A DNA stretch of 64,000 nucleotides from Caenimonas soli (GTDB lineage: Bacteria > Pseudomonadota > Gammaproteobacteria > Burkholderiales > Burkholderiaceae_C): contig NZ_JABJVV010000008.1 of the NCBI RefSeq assembly GCF_013155545.1, positions 230,460-294,459 on the forward strand, read 5' to 3'. The first letter of the stretch is position 1. Every line of letters begins with the position of its first letter. The notes under the pieces were generated by a model that saw only the letters and a list, made by a program, of their open reading frames with translations, had not been told where the DNA came from and did no database searches. Positions 28,080 through 36,900 of this stretch are shown here, piece by piece. The position numbers and the translations under genes are program-made.

Positions 28080-29000
28080 ATGGGACGCAGAAAAGGTCGG
28101 CGATTCACGCCGCAGCTATTTGACAAATGGGACAGCGAGGGACGTGGGAGGGGCATCCACCAAGACTTTCAGCCTTATCACCAAGTGCGCAGGAGTGATC
28201 CCCCGTCGCGGGCCCCTTCGACCATAGCGCCGACCACGGACAAGATCAGCAGCCGGCACACACTCAGCGACGGAGAGTTGCTCCTAGCGCACTTCGTGGC
28301 CATGTTGCCTCACGTTGATGACAATCGAACGCAGTACCGCTTGAACCTAAGCTATCACGCGGGGGAAATCACTGAGTACTGCGAGCCCGCGGCCATGGAG
28401 TGCTACCGCGGCACCATCCAAATTGCCAAGGACCTGTGCATTGCACATCCGCTTGTGCGTGCAAAAGGGGAAAAGTCTGCGCCGTGGCGGATGACTACAG
28501 ATTGCGTGGTTACGCTACGCCAGCCAGGACACAGCCGCGTTCTTCTAGCACTCAGCTTCAAATCTGATCCACTTCGGTTGATTTCGAGCCGAGACAGAAA
28601 GAAGCTTGCGATCGAGCGGGAGTACTGGATGTGCCAAGGCCACGAATGGTTGCTCATCACACCAGAGGTGTATGACTCCGCAGTGGCCGAGGCCCTTGAG
28701 CGCAGCTACGGCTGGGCGATGGGCCCCATCGCGTCCTCGGACTATTGTGAAGAGGCCGCTCACGTGGTGAAGGCCAGCCGCTATGTGACGCTCCAACAGG
28801 CCTACAACTTAGTGTCAGCGTCGCTCCAGTGCGATCTGAGTCAAGCGCAGAAGGTTTTCTGGCAGGCGGTATGGGGCGGACTTCTTCCAATAGATCTTAG
28901 ACACACGCTTTGGGTCACAAACCTACTTCGACACATTTCCTTAGATGAATTCCAGGACGCAAATCCCGTTTCTGCACGGAGGTCGGCATGGATCACGTGA
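28080..29000 (+). CDS. tnsA: Heteromeric transposase endonuclease subunit TnsA
   Basis: 306-aa TnsA-like protein, the restriction-enzyme-like nuclease that cuts the 5' ends of a Tn7-type element. The catalytic Asp is likely in RMTTDCVVTLR and the Lys in LALSFKSDPL; the following REYWMCQGHEWLLITPEV is the TnsA-typical block, and a C-terminal winged-helix part follows. The usual EVK is changed to SFK, so the active site is divergent. GGAGG at 28067-28071 supports the ATG at 28080 rather than 28065. Overlaps tnsB by 13 bp. Confidence 0.88.
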   Translation: MGRRKGRRFTPQLFDKWDSEGRGRGIHQDFQPYHQVRRSDPPSRAPSTIAPTTDKISSRHTLSDGELLLAHFVAMLPHVDDNRTQYRLNLSYHAGEITEYCEPAAMECYRGTIQIAKDLCIAHPLVRAKGEKSAPWRMTTDCVVTLRQPGHSRVLLALSFKSDPLRLISSRDRKKLAIEREYWMCQGHEWLLITPEVYDSAVAEALERSYGWAMGPIASSDYCEEAAHVVKASRYVTLQQAYNLVSASLQCDLSQAQKVFWQAVWGGLLPIDLRHTLWVTNLLRHISLDEFQDANPVSARRSAWIT

Positions 29001-31279
29001 TGTTCAACAATGTGCTGAGGTTCGACTCTGAGGATCTGAGTGGCTTTTATCGCGTGATCGTGGCCACAAAGAGGGCAGACTGCGTGCTGCTCTATCGCAT
29101 CCGCAGCCTCAAGGAAGACCCAAAGAATACGTTCCAGACAGCCAAGCCGGAGGACGGATCGATCAAAAAATTTGCGGCGGAAGAACGACGGCGATATCGC
29201 TGGGTGAAATGGTCCGAGCTGGAAGCAAGTGAGTTCAAAGTCGTGGCGATAGGGAAGGCACCCGGCACCCCAGCGGCCGACATGCCGCTGCCCGGCAACC
29301 ACGCACGCTACTTTGAGACCCGCAAGAAGGTCATGTCATCCTTTCTCGAATTGCTCGTAGTTGAGAAGGCTTGGCTAGGTGCCAACGGGTTCGCCAAACT
29401 CGTTCGCGCAAATGTTAAGGAGCACGGGGTGCGCAGGGGTTCTATCTACGATTGGTGGCACCTCTTATGCGCAAAGGGCTTCGTACAGGAGTCCCTACGT
29501 CCGCAGGTTCACCGGTGTGGTGGACCTGGCGAGAAACGGCCATGGGGCGCGAACAACTTCAGAAAATTGCGCAAAGCGACTCCTTGCGTTCCTCGGCTGA
29601 AGCCCGGTCGGTACACAAATAAGGAGCGTGATGAATGCGACCTAAAGAAGGTACGAAACCAGCCTCCTGGATGGAACCCGCAAGATGAGCGTTCGCTTAT
29701 TGCCGCCTACCGGCAAGCGCATGCGAAGGAAAAGAAGAGCTTCACTAAGCTTCTGCCCGTGCTCATCCCCGAGGTATTCGCCACCGAGTTTGTTGAGATA
29801 AACGGCGTTCTCACACCGGTGATGCCCTCCGAAGGAAGTTTCCCAAACGTCAGAAGCGCCAGGCGCATCATTACAAAGGAACTCGGCGCTATACAGCTGC
29901 TGCGCGACCAGACAACGGCTGGCCACTTCACACTCAACCACAGAGGCTTGGTGGGGCGCTCCTACAAGGGAGTGCCAGGCCCTGGACACCGGTACGGTAT
30001 TGATGCGACCCGCGGTGATATTCACCTCCGCAGCTCCATAAACCGTTCGTGGATAGTCGGTCGACCGATCGTCTACCTAGTCGTTGATACTTGGTCAACC
30101 GCGATCGTCGGCTTCTACTGTTGTCTGGAAGGCCCGTCGTGGGCAACAGCTCAAGTCGGTCTCTATTCAACCGTTTGCGGAGCGGACCTCGTGTCTGAGA
30201 TCTGGGGAGTTCCATACCTGCCTTCGCTAGTACCCTCGCCCACCATTTGCCGCGATCTGGTGGTTGACCGAGGGGAGCTATTTTCCTCAAGAGCTGCTTT
30301 GGCAGCGGACAGAATCGGCTGGTTCCACAAAGTCATGCCGAGCTATCGCGCGGACCTAAAAGGGTGGTTGGAAGTCCTGCACAGGATTCTGAAGGACCAG
30401 ATGTACGCCTTTGTTCCAGGTGCGATCAATGCGCGAAGAAAAGAGTATGAACTTCGAGGCGACAAATCGAAGGAATCCACTTTGACGCTCCGTGCCTATG
30501 CCGCCGTGATCGCGCTAGAAATCGAGCGCTACAACTGTTGTGCTGATAGGCGCTACCGGGTCACGCAAGAGATGATCGAAATAGGTGTGGTTCCTACGCC
30601 GGCCGGCTTGTGGAAGTTCGGCCATGACGTAGGTCTAGGTTACCGCAAGTATGTTGACGGCCAGCTGCTGATAGAGGAACTCCTTCCGAAGATTGACCTG
30701 CGGGTGACAAGACAAGGGCTGTTCTTCGGAAGATTGGAGTACACCGGACCGCGGGAGATTGTCACGGATTGGACGGTGCGTGCACGCAATTTCGACAGTT
30801 TTCGATTAGGCGCCCACTTCCACCCGGGATCGATCTCCCGGCTGTGGGTGCCGGACCAGCAGAATGGAGGCGTTATCGATTTGCGACTGTCGATGCAGGC
30901 CGTAGCAAAGCCGGAAACGACGTTTGATGAAGCAGCAGATTTCCAGGTTGCTAGCACTTGGGACAACGCACGGCATGAGCACTCCCGGACGACAAATGAA
31001 ATAGGCATCAATGCGCGTCGTTCCGCAATCCTCGAGCGGGAGAAAGAGCTGACGTTGGCTGCTGACGCCAACGCCAACAAAGAAATTCCGTCAACGCAAG
31101 AAGCACGTGCGATGGAGCTCGAGGCTAGCCGCGGCGCGGGATCTGGCACGGCACCTACCCAAGGTAGCCGTGCGCTGCATGCTGAATCGGGATACGAAGC
31201 TCAAGGGAGCTCTCGCTATGAGCAGATGCTTCAGTCCGCCATGGACCAGGCGCTGCCGGACGGAGCAGCAGGATCATGA
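28988..31279 (+). CDS. tnsB: TnsB DDE transposase
   Basis: 763-aa Mu/Tn7-type transposase that cuts and joins the 3' ends. The integrase core shows Asp339 (YGIDATRGDIHL), Asp427 (LVVDRGELF) and Glu462 (LKGWLEVLHR), a D-D(34)E arrangement. N-terminal helical DNA-binding domains precede it and an MuA-C-like barrel follows. The C-terminal tail ends with GSSRYEQMLQSAMDQ; TnsB tails of this kind dock onto TnsC filaments. It overlaps tnsA by 13 bp and tnsC1 by 4 bp (ATGA). Confidence 0.92.
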   Translation: MDHVMFNNVLRFDSEDLSGFYRVIVATKRADCVLLYRIRSLKEDPKNTFQTAKPEDGSIKKFAAEERRRYRWVKWSELEASEFKVVAIGKAPGTPAADMPLPGNHARYFETRKKVMSSFLELLVVEKAWLGANGFAKLVRANVKEHGVRRGSIYDWWHLLCAKGFVQESLRPQVHRCGGPGEKRPWGANNFRKLRKATPCVPRLKPGRYTNKERDECDLKKVRNQPPGWNPQDERSLIAAYRQAHAKEKKSFTKLLPVLIPEVFATEFVEINGVLTPVMPSEGSFPNVRSARRIITKELGAIQLLRDQTTAGHFTLNHRGLVGRSYKGVPGPGHRYGIDATRGDIHLRSSINRSWIVGRPIVYLVVDTWSTAIVGFYCCLEGPSWATAQVGLYSTVCGADLVSEIWGVPYLPSLVPSPTICRDLVVDRGELFSSRAALAADRIGWFHKVMPSYRADLKGWLEVLHRILKDQMYAFVPGAINARRKEYELRGDKSKESTLTLRAYAAVIALEIERYNCCADRRYRVTQEMIEIGVVPTPAGLWKFGHDVGLGYRKYVDGQLLIEELLPKIDLRVTRQGLFFGRLEYTGPREIVTDWTVRARNFDSFRLGAHFHPGSISRLWVPDQQNGGVIDLRLSMQAVAKPETTFDEAADFQVASTWDNARHEHSRTTNEIGINARRSAILEREKELTLAADANANKEIPSTQEARAMELEASRGAGSGTAPTQGSRALHAESGYEAQGSSRYEQMLQSAMDQALPDGAAGS

Positions 31280-32511
31280 ACACTCCCAGCATTTACCGCG
31301 ACAACATACTGATCGAAGCATGCGGGCCAATTCTGACCGAAGCCGCACTACTGAGACACCTTATCGCGCTTCCACCCAATCCCGTGCGTAGCAGCTCCTG
31401 GCACAGACACCTCGCAATGCATGAAATGCAGTGCATCGAAGAAATATTCATACCCCGAGAGGTTTCACAGAGGCTCGCGCTAACGATCAGCATCTGTGTT
31501 CGAAATGGGTATCGCCCTCGCAACCCGGCATGGGCCGCGACGGCAGCCATGCTACGCGGAAAACCTCATCCGCAATACGCTTTGGCGGCGCCACTGATGT
31601 TATCGGTGTGTGGAATTTCAGGATCAGGAAAATCGAAGTCGCTGCTGCGCAGCGCGATGCAATTTCCTTGGCAAGTGGTCCTTCACGAAAAGTTCCCTAG
31701 AGTGGTGGGAGCATTCCAGCAAATCATCTATCTCTGCATCGACGTGCCGCCCAGCGGAAAGCTGGTCGACTTGGCAAAGGAGTTGCTAAGGAAGACGGAC
31801 GAGGCTCTCGGAACTGACGAATTTTCTGCGATATGCCGGTCTGCAAGCGCTAGGCCCTGGGACCTCTTCAACCTATGGCTTCTCGTTGCGAGACGCCAAT
31901 TCGTCGGCATTGTGATCTTCGATGAGGCTCAGAATCTTTTCAAACTTGAAACGAAGCGTGCGCGAGAGAAGGGACGAAAACTTGAGAACTTCCCGCGCGA
32001 GTTGAGATTGGTCGAAGACGAGACTTTGAAAGCCATTCTCGTCATTGCGAATACCTGGAAGATACCGGTGGCTTTCTCCATGACACCGGATGGAATGGAA
32101 GCATTCAACACCCGCTTGGCTGCCACGCAACGACTGTGCGGGGAAGGACACTACCAGTTTCCACTATCCGCATCTCCCGATGAGGAGTACTTCTCGAAGA
32201 CATTGTTTCCAGCATTGGCGACATACCAGTACCTTCCAAAGCCAATGACGATAGGACCCAACGAGCGAGCCGTCTTTTACGAGGAAACCGCGCTGGTTCC
32301 GAGAATTCTTATCAAGGCTTGGCGCCTTGGCCAGCGAGTGGCCATTGAGCAAGGTGCGAAGCATTTTGGAGTCGAGCATGTGCGGGCTGCGATGGCCACT
32401 TACCTCGACCCCGTCAGACCAGCGGTAAAGGCTTTGCTATCCAAGGACCCCATGGGCCTTCGCCTATATGAGGATCTTCTGCCACCACCTAAATTTTGGG
32501 ATAGCGTTTAA
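31276..32511 (+). CDS. tnsC: TnsC AAA+ ATPase, copy 1
   Basis: 411-aa ATP-binding target-selection regulator. Walker A GISGSGKS (113-120), Walker B GIVIFDEAQ (DE at 216-217), sensor region ANTWKIPVAFSMTPDGMEAF, and a conserved C-terminus LLPPPKFWDSV. TnsC joins TniQ-marked target DNA and recruits TnsAB. By eye about 60% identical to the second copy, with matching ends throughout. Starts at ATGA overlap with tnsB. Confidence 0.9.
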   Translation: MNTPSIYRDNILIEACGPILTEAALLRHLIALPPNPVRSSSWHRHLAMHEMQCIEEIFIPREVSQRLALTISICVRNGYRPRNPAWAATAAMLRGKPHPQYALAAPLMLSVCGISGSGKSKSLLRSAMQFPWQVVLHEKFPRVVGAFQQIIYLCIDVPPSGKLVDLAKELLRKTDEALGTDEFSAICRSASARPWDLFNLWLLVARRQFVGIVIFDEAQNLFKLETKRAREKGRKLENFPRELRLVEDETLKAILVIANTWKIPVAFSMTPDGMEAFNTRLAATQRLCGEGHYQFPLSASPDEEYFSKTLFPALATYQYLPKPMTIGPNERAVFYEETALVPRILIKAWRLGQRVAIEQGAKHFGVEHVRAAMATYLDPVRPAVKALLSKDPMGLRLYEDLLPPPKFWDSV

Positions 32512-32513
32512 GC

Positions 32514-32702
32514 ATGACGGTTTTCGCGCCTTGGCCACTTCATGAGCCGTCAAGCAACCCGAGGAGCTATCTCCGCCCAGCCGCCGGGCCGCAAATCGAA
32601 TGTAGCTCCCGCGAGGAATACGCAGATCATGGTTCGTCTCGCTACGAACAGATGTTGCAAGCGGTACTGGCTCAGGGACCGGTTACGAAGCAGGTTCAAT
32701 GA
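32514..32702 (+). CDS. Small ORF carrying a duplicated TnsB C-terminal tail
   Basis: 62-aa frame starting 2 bp after tnsC1 and overlapping tnsC2 by 4 bp (ATGA). Its C-terminus, HGSSRYEQMLQAVLAQG, matches the TnsB tail GSSRYEQMLQSAMDQ, and the overlap with tnsC2 copies the tnsB/tnsC1 overlap. It is best read as the remnant of a tandem duplication that included the end of tnsB. Whether it is expressed is unknown; if so it would present the TnsC-docking tail without a transposase. Confidence 0.6.
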   Translation: MTVFAPWPLHEPSSNPRSYLRPAAGPQIECSSREEYADHGSSRYEQMLQAVLAQGPVTKQVQ

Positions 32703-33943
32703 TTGCCCTTCCTAGCATCTATACGGGAAACATCCTCATCGAGGCATGCGGGCCCATTCCGACAGAGAAAGACCTCGTAGCGGGACTAGTTGATATCCCC
32801 GCGAGGTCCGAGCCAATCACCAACTGGCAATCGCAATCGCACCTGGCGCTTCATGAAATGCAGGCGCTCGAGGGCCTGTTCGTTCCTCCGAAAACGTCAA
32901 AGGACATTGCGCTGACGGTGGGTCTCGGCGTCCGGAATGGCTACAGAGTGAGAAACCCCGCCGCGGCAGAGACCGCGAGCATGATTCGTGGCCGGCCTCC
33001 GTCGCAGTTCGCGCTCATTCCGCCTTGGATGATGTCGGTCTGCGGTATTCCGGGAATTGGAAAATCACAATCGATTTTGCGCAGTTTGATGCAATTTCCG
33101 GGGCAAGTAATCGAACACACCAGCTTCCCGGGCGTGGTCGGGCCATTTCTACAGCTCATTTACCTGCACATTGACGTCCCTGGTACTGGCCGCCTCATCG
33201 ATCTGGCGAAAGCGCTGATGCGGGCTACAGACGAAGCTCTGCAAACGGATGAATTTGCTGAGGTCTTGCGAGCCAAGAATTCAAGGCCGTGGGACCTGTT
33301 CAACCGCTGGCTCCAGGTAGCGCGGCGGCACTTCCTTGGTGTTGTGTTTTTTGACGAGGCGCAAAACCTTTTCAAGCTGGAGACGAAACGAGAGCGAGAG
33401 AGAATCCGCAAAACTGAAACACGACCGCAAGCGCTCAGGCTGATTGAGGATGCGACGCTCAAGGCGATTCTCAACATAGCGAATACTTGGAAGATTCCTG
33501 TCGGGTTCAGCATGATGCCTGAGGGTTTGGCGGCGTTCGAAACCAGGCTTGCTGCCACGCAACGGCTTTGCAGCGAGGGCCATCACGAGTTTTCTGTGGC
33601 AACGTCCGCGGAGGACTGGTACTCTGCCAATCAGCTCTTGCCAGAATTGGAGTTGTATCAGTATTTGCCTCAGCGCATGACCATCGGACCGGTGCAGAGG
33701 CAAGCCATTTACGAAGCGACTGCGTACAACCCCCGAATCATGATCAAGGCCTGGAAAATGGGACAGCGCGTTGCGATCGAGAAGAACTCTTCGCGCTTCA
33801 AGATCGAACATATCCGGGCAGCGATGGACACCTACCTCGCACCGCTTAAGCCTGCCGTTAAGGCATTGCTGTCGAAAGATCCAGAGAGGCTGCAGATGTA
33901 CCAGGATTTGTTGCCTCCGCCAAAATTTTGGCAAAGCGTTTAG
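32699..33943 (+). CDS. tnsC: TnsC AAA+ ATPase, copy 2
   Basis: 414-aa paralogue of the upstream TnsC. Walker A GIPGIGKS (116-123), Walker B GVVFFDEAQNLFKLETKR, and ANTWKIPVGFSMMPEG and LLPPPKFWQSV as in copy 1. All ATPase motifs are intact, so both copies look functional and have diverged for some time. It lies 7 bp before tniQ2, which suggests that TnsC2 pairs with TniQ2 and TnsC1 with another TniQ; this pairing is an inference. Confidence 0.9.
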   Translation: MIALPSIYTGNILIEACGPIPTEKDLVAGLVDIPARSEPITNWQSQSHLALHEMQALEGLFVPPKTSKDIALTVGLGVRNGYRVRNPAAAETASMIRGRPPSQFALIPPWMMSVCGIPGIGKSQSILRSLMQFPGQVIEHTSFPGVVGPFLQLIYLHIDVPGTGRLIDLAKALMRATDEALQTDEFAEVLRAKNSRPWDLFNRWLQVARRHFLGVVFFDEAQNLFKLETKRERERIRKTETRPQALRLIEDATLKAILNIANTWKIPVGFSMMPEGLAAFETRLAATQRLCSEGHHEFSVATSAEDWYSANQLLPELELYQYLPQRMTIGPVQRQAIYEATAYNPRIMIKAWKMGQRVAIEKNSSRFKIEHIRAAMDTYLAPLKPAVKALLSKDPERLQMYQDLLPPPKFWQSV

Positions 33944-33950
33944 GTCCTCC

Positions 33951-34988
33951 ATGCTGGCAATGCCATTTTTACAGGCCTGGAACGGGGATGAGACGGTTTA
34001 TTCCTGGGCTTCGGCTCACCACGAACTCCGGGGTGCGCGGTCAACAGAGGAAACCAGCCTTTTGCTTTTTGGCCGCAGCCGAGCCTGCAGACAATACGAC
34101 TTTCCGACGGGGTTGGCTTACTTCGCGAGATGGTCCGGAGAGCGTCTGGGAGACCTAAGTGAACTTTCCATCAGACGAACCCAGTTGGAGGAGTGGCGTC
34201 CCCTTTGGTCAAGCCAGCAACTCGCTGGAGTACTGCGGACGCTACCGTCCGGTCGACATATACGGCTCCAAGTGGGCATTGCGGCAAGCAGGCTCGGCTT
34301 TCGACGGCCGCTGCGATACTGCCCTGCGTGCTGTCAGGAGCAGGTGATCGCATGCGGCACTACAGCTTGGAGAGTTCCCCACCAGCGTATGGCAGTGTTG
34401 GTTTGCACTGACCACCGCTGCTTTCTTCACGAAGTGCTTCCCAACGGACATCGGTGGATACTGCCTCCCCTTTCATTACCGAGAAGCCGGCATCTACCTC
34501 TCGACGAATTGAGTGACTTCACGAGGCTGGCTGACGTCGCCCACTCATTTGCTCGGTTAGGCAACGGAATGTCAATACATGATCACGCCAGGGCTCTTCG
34601 AACGGCCTTGGCGCAAGCAGGTTCGGCGCGAGTAGATTTAGGGAGAGCTTTGGCGTACATGGATCCGGGGCGCCTGAACGATTGGTTCGTGGACACACGT
34701 AGTGGAAAAGCCGCCCGTAATGCTTTTCCAAATGTGTTTCGAATGTTCGATACGGGGTGGATCGTTCCGCTACTTCGGGGGCAGCGTTCTGGCCATCCGT
34801 TTATGTGGCACGTGTTGTGGGCAGCGGCGCTAGAACACCTCGAGGCGTCTTTGGTGGGGCCGCTTGTCCAGCGCTTTCTTCAACCTATTATTCCTCAAGC
34901 TCAGGAATCGTTTTCGGAAGCAGCAACGGGAAGCAGACACTTGTTCCCGTGCGTTGAGCGGTCGTGGTTGAATCTCCCTCGACAGTAG
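33951..34988 (+). CDS. tniQ: TniQ family targeting protein, copy 2
   Basis: 345-aa TniQ. N-terminal domain from MLAMPFLQAWNGDETVYSWAS, then paired zinc-finger motifs YCPACCQEQ and VCTDHRCFLHE (~135-175) and a helical C-terminal half. The finger spacing differs from TniQ1, and overall similarity between the two is low. I used the ATG at 33951, 7 bp after tnsC2. TniQ selects the target; no Cas protein or guide RNA was seen, so it probably recognises DNA directly or another feature. Confidence 0.82.
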   Translation: MLAMPFLQAWNGDETVYSWASAHHELRGARSTEETSLLLFGRSRACRQYDFPTGLAYFARWSGERLGDLSELSIRRTQLEEWRPLWSSQQLAGVLRTLPSGRHIRLQVGIAASRLGFRRPLRYCPACCQEQVIACGTTAWRVPHQRMAVLVCTDHRCFLHEVLPNGHRWILPPLSLPRSRHLPLDELSDFTRLADVAHSFARLGNGMSIHDHARALRTALAQAGSARVDLGRALAYMDPGRLNDWFVDTRSGKAARNAFPNVFRMFDTGWIVPLLRGQRSGHPFMWHVLWAAALEHLEASLVGPLVQRFLQPIIPQAQESFSEAATGSRHLFPCVERSWLNLPRQ

Positions 34989-35203
34989 AGGCCGCCCTTC
35001 GTATTTGTGTTCGACCTCGCACCCTCAAAAAAGGCAAGGGCGAACTCCGGCTGGCGTGTAAAGGCGATCCCTTGCAGCAGTCCGAAAGTGCTCAGCTTCA
35101 TTCAAAGGAACATTGTGGCGATGACGCTCGGGCGCCCGACCCTTGGCAACTAAATTTGACTAGGTTGGCTGAGGAGCCATTCGCCATCGACAGCGAGCAC
35201 AAA

Positions 35204-35253
35204 ACGGGCTCTTAATCCGTAGGTCGAGTGTTCGAGTCACTCAGGGCCCACCA
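35204..35253 (+). pseudogene. 3' half of a tRNA-Lys(CTT), attachment-site scar
   Basis: Anticodon stem ACGGG/TCCGT with loop CTCTTAA (anticodon CTT), variable AGGTC, a perfect T arm (GAGTG/CACTC) and the 3' acceptor strand AGGGCCC plus ACCA. The matching 5' acceptor GGGCCCT and the D arm are absent upstream. This is the pattern left at one end of an element inserted by a tRNA-targeting integrase, with the intact tRNA at the other, unseen end. Confidence 0.8.
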
Positions 35254-35274
35254 CTGAAATCCCTTCGGGGACGC

Positions 35275-35312
35275 CGGCCAGCTATCTTTTTGATAGCTGG
35301 CCGTTTTGTTTT
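35275..35312 (+). terminator. Rho-independent terminator of the tRNA-Lys fragment
   Basis: A 12-bp inverted repeat CGGCCAGCTATC / GATAGCTGGCCG with a five-T loop, followed by TTTTGTTTT. It lies 22 bp after the tRNA CCA end, as expected for the native downstream terminator, marking this side as original chromosome flank. Confidence 0.9.
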
Positions 35313-35523
35313 GGGGTCGGTGACAGTCTGGTGACAGTTCCACCTCCTCCCGGGCATGCGCGAAGCTGGAGGGGCACTCTGGCCTGCGATGCCGGATGAC
35401 AGCCCGGAGCATAACGCCCAACATCTCGGCCGCGCCGATTCGTGGGGCTTGGCTGTTGCGAGCGGCTAGAGAGCGGCATCTCTTAGCGCGGCGGGTTCTT
35501 AGTGAGTAGGGACGACTTGACCG

Positions 35524-35772
35524 CTAACGAGTATCGAATAATCTGCGCAAGAATCCGCCAACCCACTCGACCAATTTACTTGCGACTACAAAGGGAAGAA
35601 CCAGCGGAGCGCCCCACAGGCAAAGGAAGACCCAGGTTGCCGTATCGCACTGACGTCTCAGCTTGAGCTCGTGCACGCCGAGTATTGACCCGACAATAAG
35701 CCAAGCAGTTGCGGCGAACCCGAACACCCCAATGGAGCCCAGCCAGTACATTCCAATCGTGCTCCAGCTCAT
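35524..35772 (-). CDS. Hypothetical two-helix membrane protein
   Basis: 82-aa frame with two hydrophobic segments (MYWLGSIGVFGFAATAWLIV and FLCLWGAPLVLPFVVASKLV) and a short basic tail. Not recognised. No strong ribosome-binding site. The rest of 35,313-36,071 shows no other gene I can support. Confidence 0.45.
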   Translation of the reverse strand: MSWSTIGMYWLGSIGVFGFAATAWLIVGSILGVHELKLRRQCDTATWVFLCLWGAPLVLPFVVASKLVEWVGGFLRRLFDTR

Positions 35773-36071
35773 GGCACCCGCCCACGCCTGAACGAGGCGA
35801 GCCGTCCGACCGTACTGGGTTTGCCTCTTGCACTACTCATATCAACCACTCCGGTGACTTGTCGCAGTATGGCTCAGCAGTCGGGTACCTTCCGCGATGA
35901 ATCGCGCGCTGGCGGCTACATGGTGGCGGCATGATCACAAGGCGAACCACAGGCCATCCGACCAACCTGCGGCAGCACGCTGCTCTGCGCAGAACCGGGT
36001 GGGCCTGATGGCGCTGCCCTCCTTGCTGTGGCAGGTGGCGGATCGCATGCTTGCGCGGCCTTGACAATGAC

Positions 36072-36704
36072 TCAAGCTGGCAGCGGCGCTGCAGTTTGGC
36101 CGAAGCGAGCCCGATTCGCATCCCGCGCCGCGCCGTATTCCATGATGCGGGCGACCTCGTCCGCGGCGTCTTTGCCATACCGCTTCTCAAGCAGGTACAA
36201 GACGGCGTCAATACACAACGTCACCCCGCCACCCGTGATGACAGCGCCGCTGTCCACCAGCAGCGCGGCTTCCGGCCGAACTTCCGGGTAGCGCTCTCGC
36301 AGTTCATGCAGCGGTGAGACTTCCGGCGGCACGACCTCTATCTTGGTCGTCGCACTCAGGCCATCAAGAGCGCCCGCAGCGGCCAGGATCATGGCCCCGG
36401 TACATACCGAACAAACCAGTGCCGATGGTGCAACGCGGCGGATGAACGCGAGGACGGCCGGATCTTCCGATGCCTTGCGCCAGCCAGGCCCGCCAGGAAC
36501 CAGGAGCACGTCCACTTCCTCGACTTCTTCAAAGCTCCGGCTGGGCACCACGAGCAGGCCGTTGGAGAACTGCACGGCTTGCCTGTCGCGAGCGAGCGTT
36601 TCGTAGGACAGCCCGGGGATGACACGCTTGGCCATGGAAACGACGCCAATGGCGGCAAGGTCGACAGGCTCGATGCCTTCATAAAGGAGAAAACTCATTT
36701 GCAT
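36072..36704 (-). CDS. DJ-1/PfpI family protein
   Basis: 210-aa protein with the DJ-1/PfpI glutamine-amidotransferase-like fold. The nucleophile elbow Cys is in LVCSVCTGAMILAAAGAL, preceded by LLVPGGPGW, and a late ITGGGVTLCIDAVLYLLEKRYG block matches the AraC-attached DJ-1 subfamily, here without a DNA-binding domain. Function unknown; relatives include isonitrile hydratase-like enzymes. Divergent from the MFS gene over ~200 bp. Confidence 0.85.
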   Translation of the reverse strand: MQMSFLLYEGIEPVDLAAIGVVSMAKRVIPGLSYETLARDRQAVQFSNGLLVVPSRSFEEVEEVDVLLVPGGPGWRKASEDPAVLAFIRRVAPSALVCSVCTGAMILAAAGALDGLSATTKIEVVPPEVSPLHELRERYPEVRPEAALLVDSGAVITGGGVTLCIDAVLYLLEKRYGKDAADEVARIMEYGAARDANRARFGQTAAPLPA

Positions 36705-36900
36705 ACGCGGCTCCGAATGGTTAAGGGTTTACCCGTGGTTGTCTATTGGGAAACAATCGTACCATCTCTTTCAATCAGCTGGCAACACCCGAAGCCATCT
36801 GAAATCGCTCTGCCGCCATTAACAAATGCACGACGTGACGCGAGTCTCGAGTTAAGGATGTTGCTCATTGGGCAACTTTTTCAAACACACTGGAGCCACC

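Larger units (their letters stand above)
26304..35000. mobile_element. Tn7-like transposon: left end and transposition module
   Basis: From the left end inward: tniQ1 (minus, frameshifted), xre (minus), tnsA, tnsB, tnsC1, TnsB-tail ORF, tnsC2, tniQ2 (plus). GC content and codon use are visibly lower than in the flanking core genes, consistent with horizontal transfer. The right coordinate is only the end of the recognisable module: I found no inverted copy of the end repeats through 64,000, so the element may extend past the window with the later genes as cargo, or its right end may be lost. Confidence 0.75.

Noticed and set aside
26304..35000. CRISPR-associated transposon (CAST)
   Set aside because: No cas gene and no CRISPR array was seen near the module. 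The repeated ACGTTTGAA words near 27,990-28,020 are too few and unevenly spaced to be a CRISPR.
35170..35255. Complete tRNA-Lys gene
   Set aside because: The anticodon arm, T arm and 3' acceptor are present, but no D arm or GGGCCCT 5' acceptor strand exists upstream.
35282..35479. Minus-strand frame near the tRNA scar as an integrase end
   Set aside because: No tyrosine-recombinase motifs; it is translated from the terminator and flank of the tRNA fragment.
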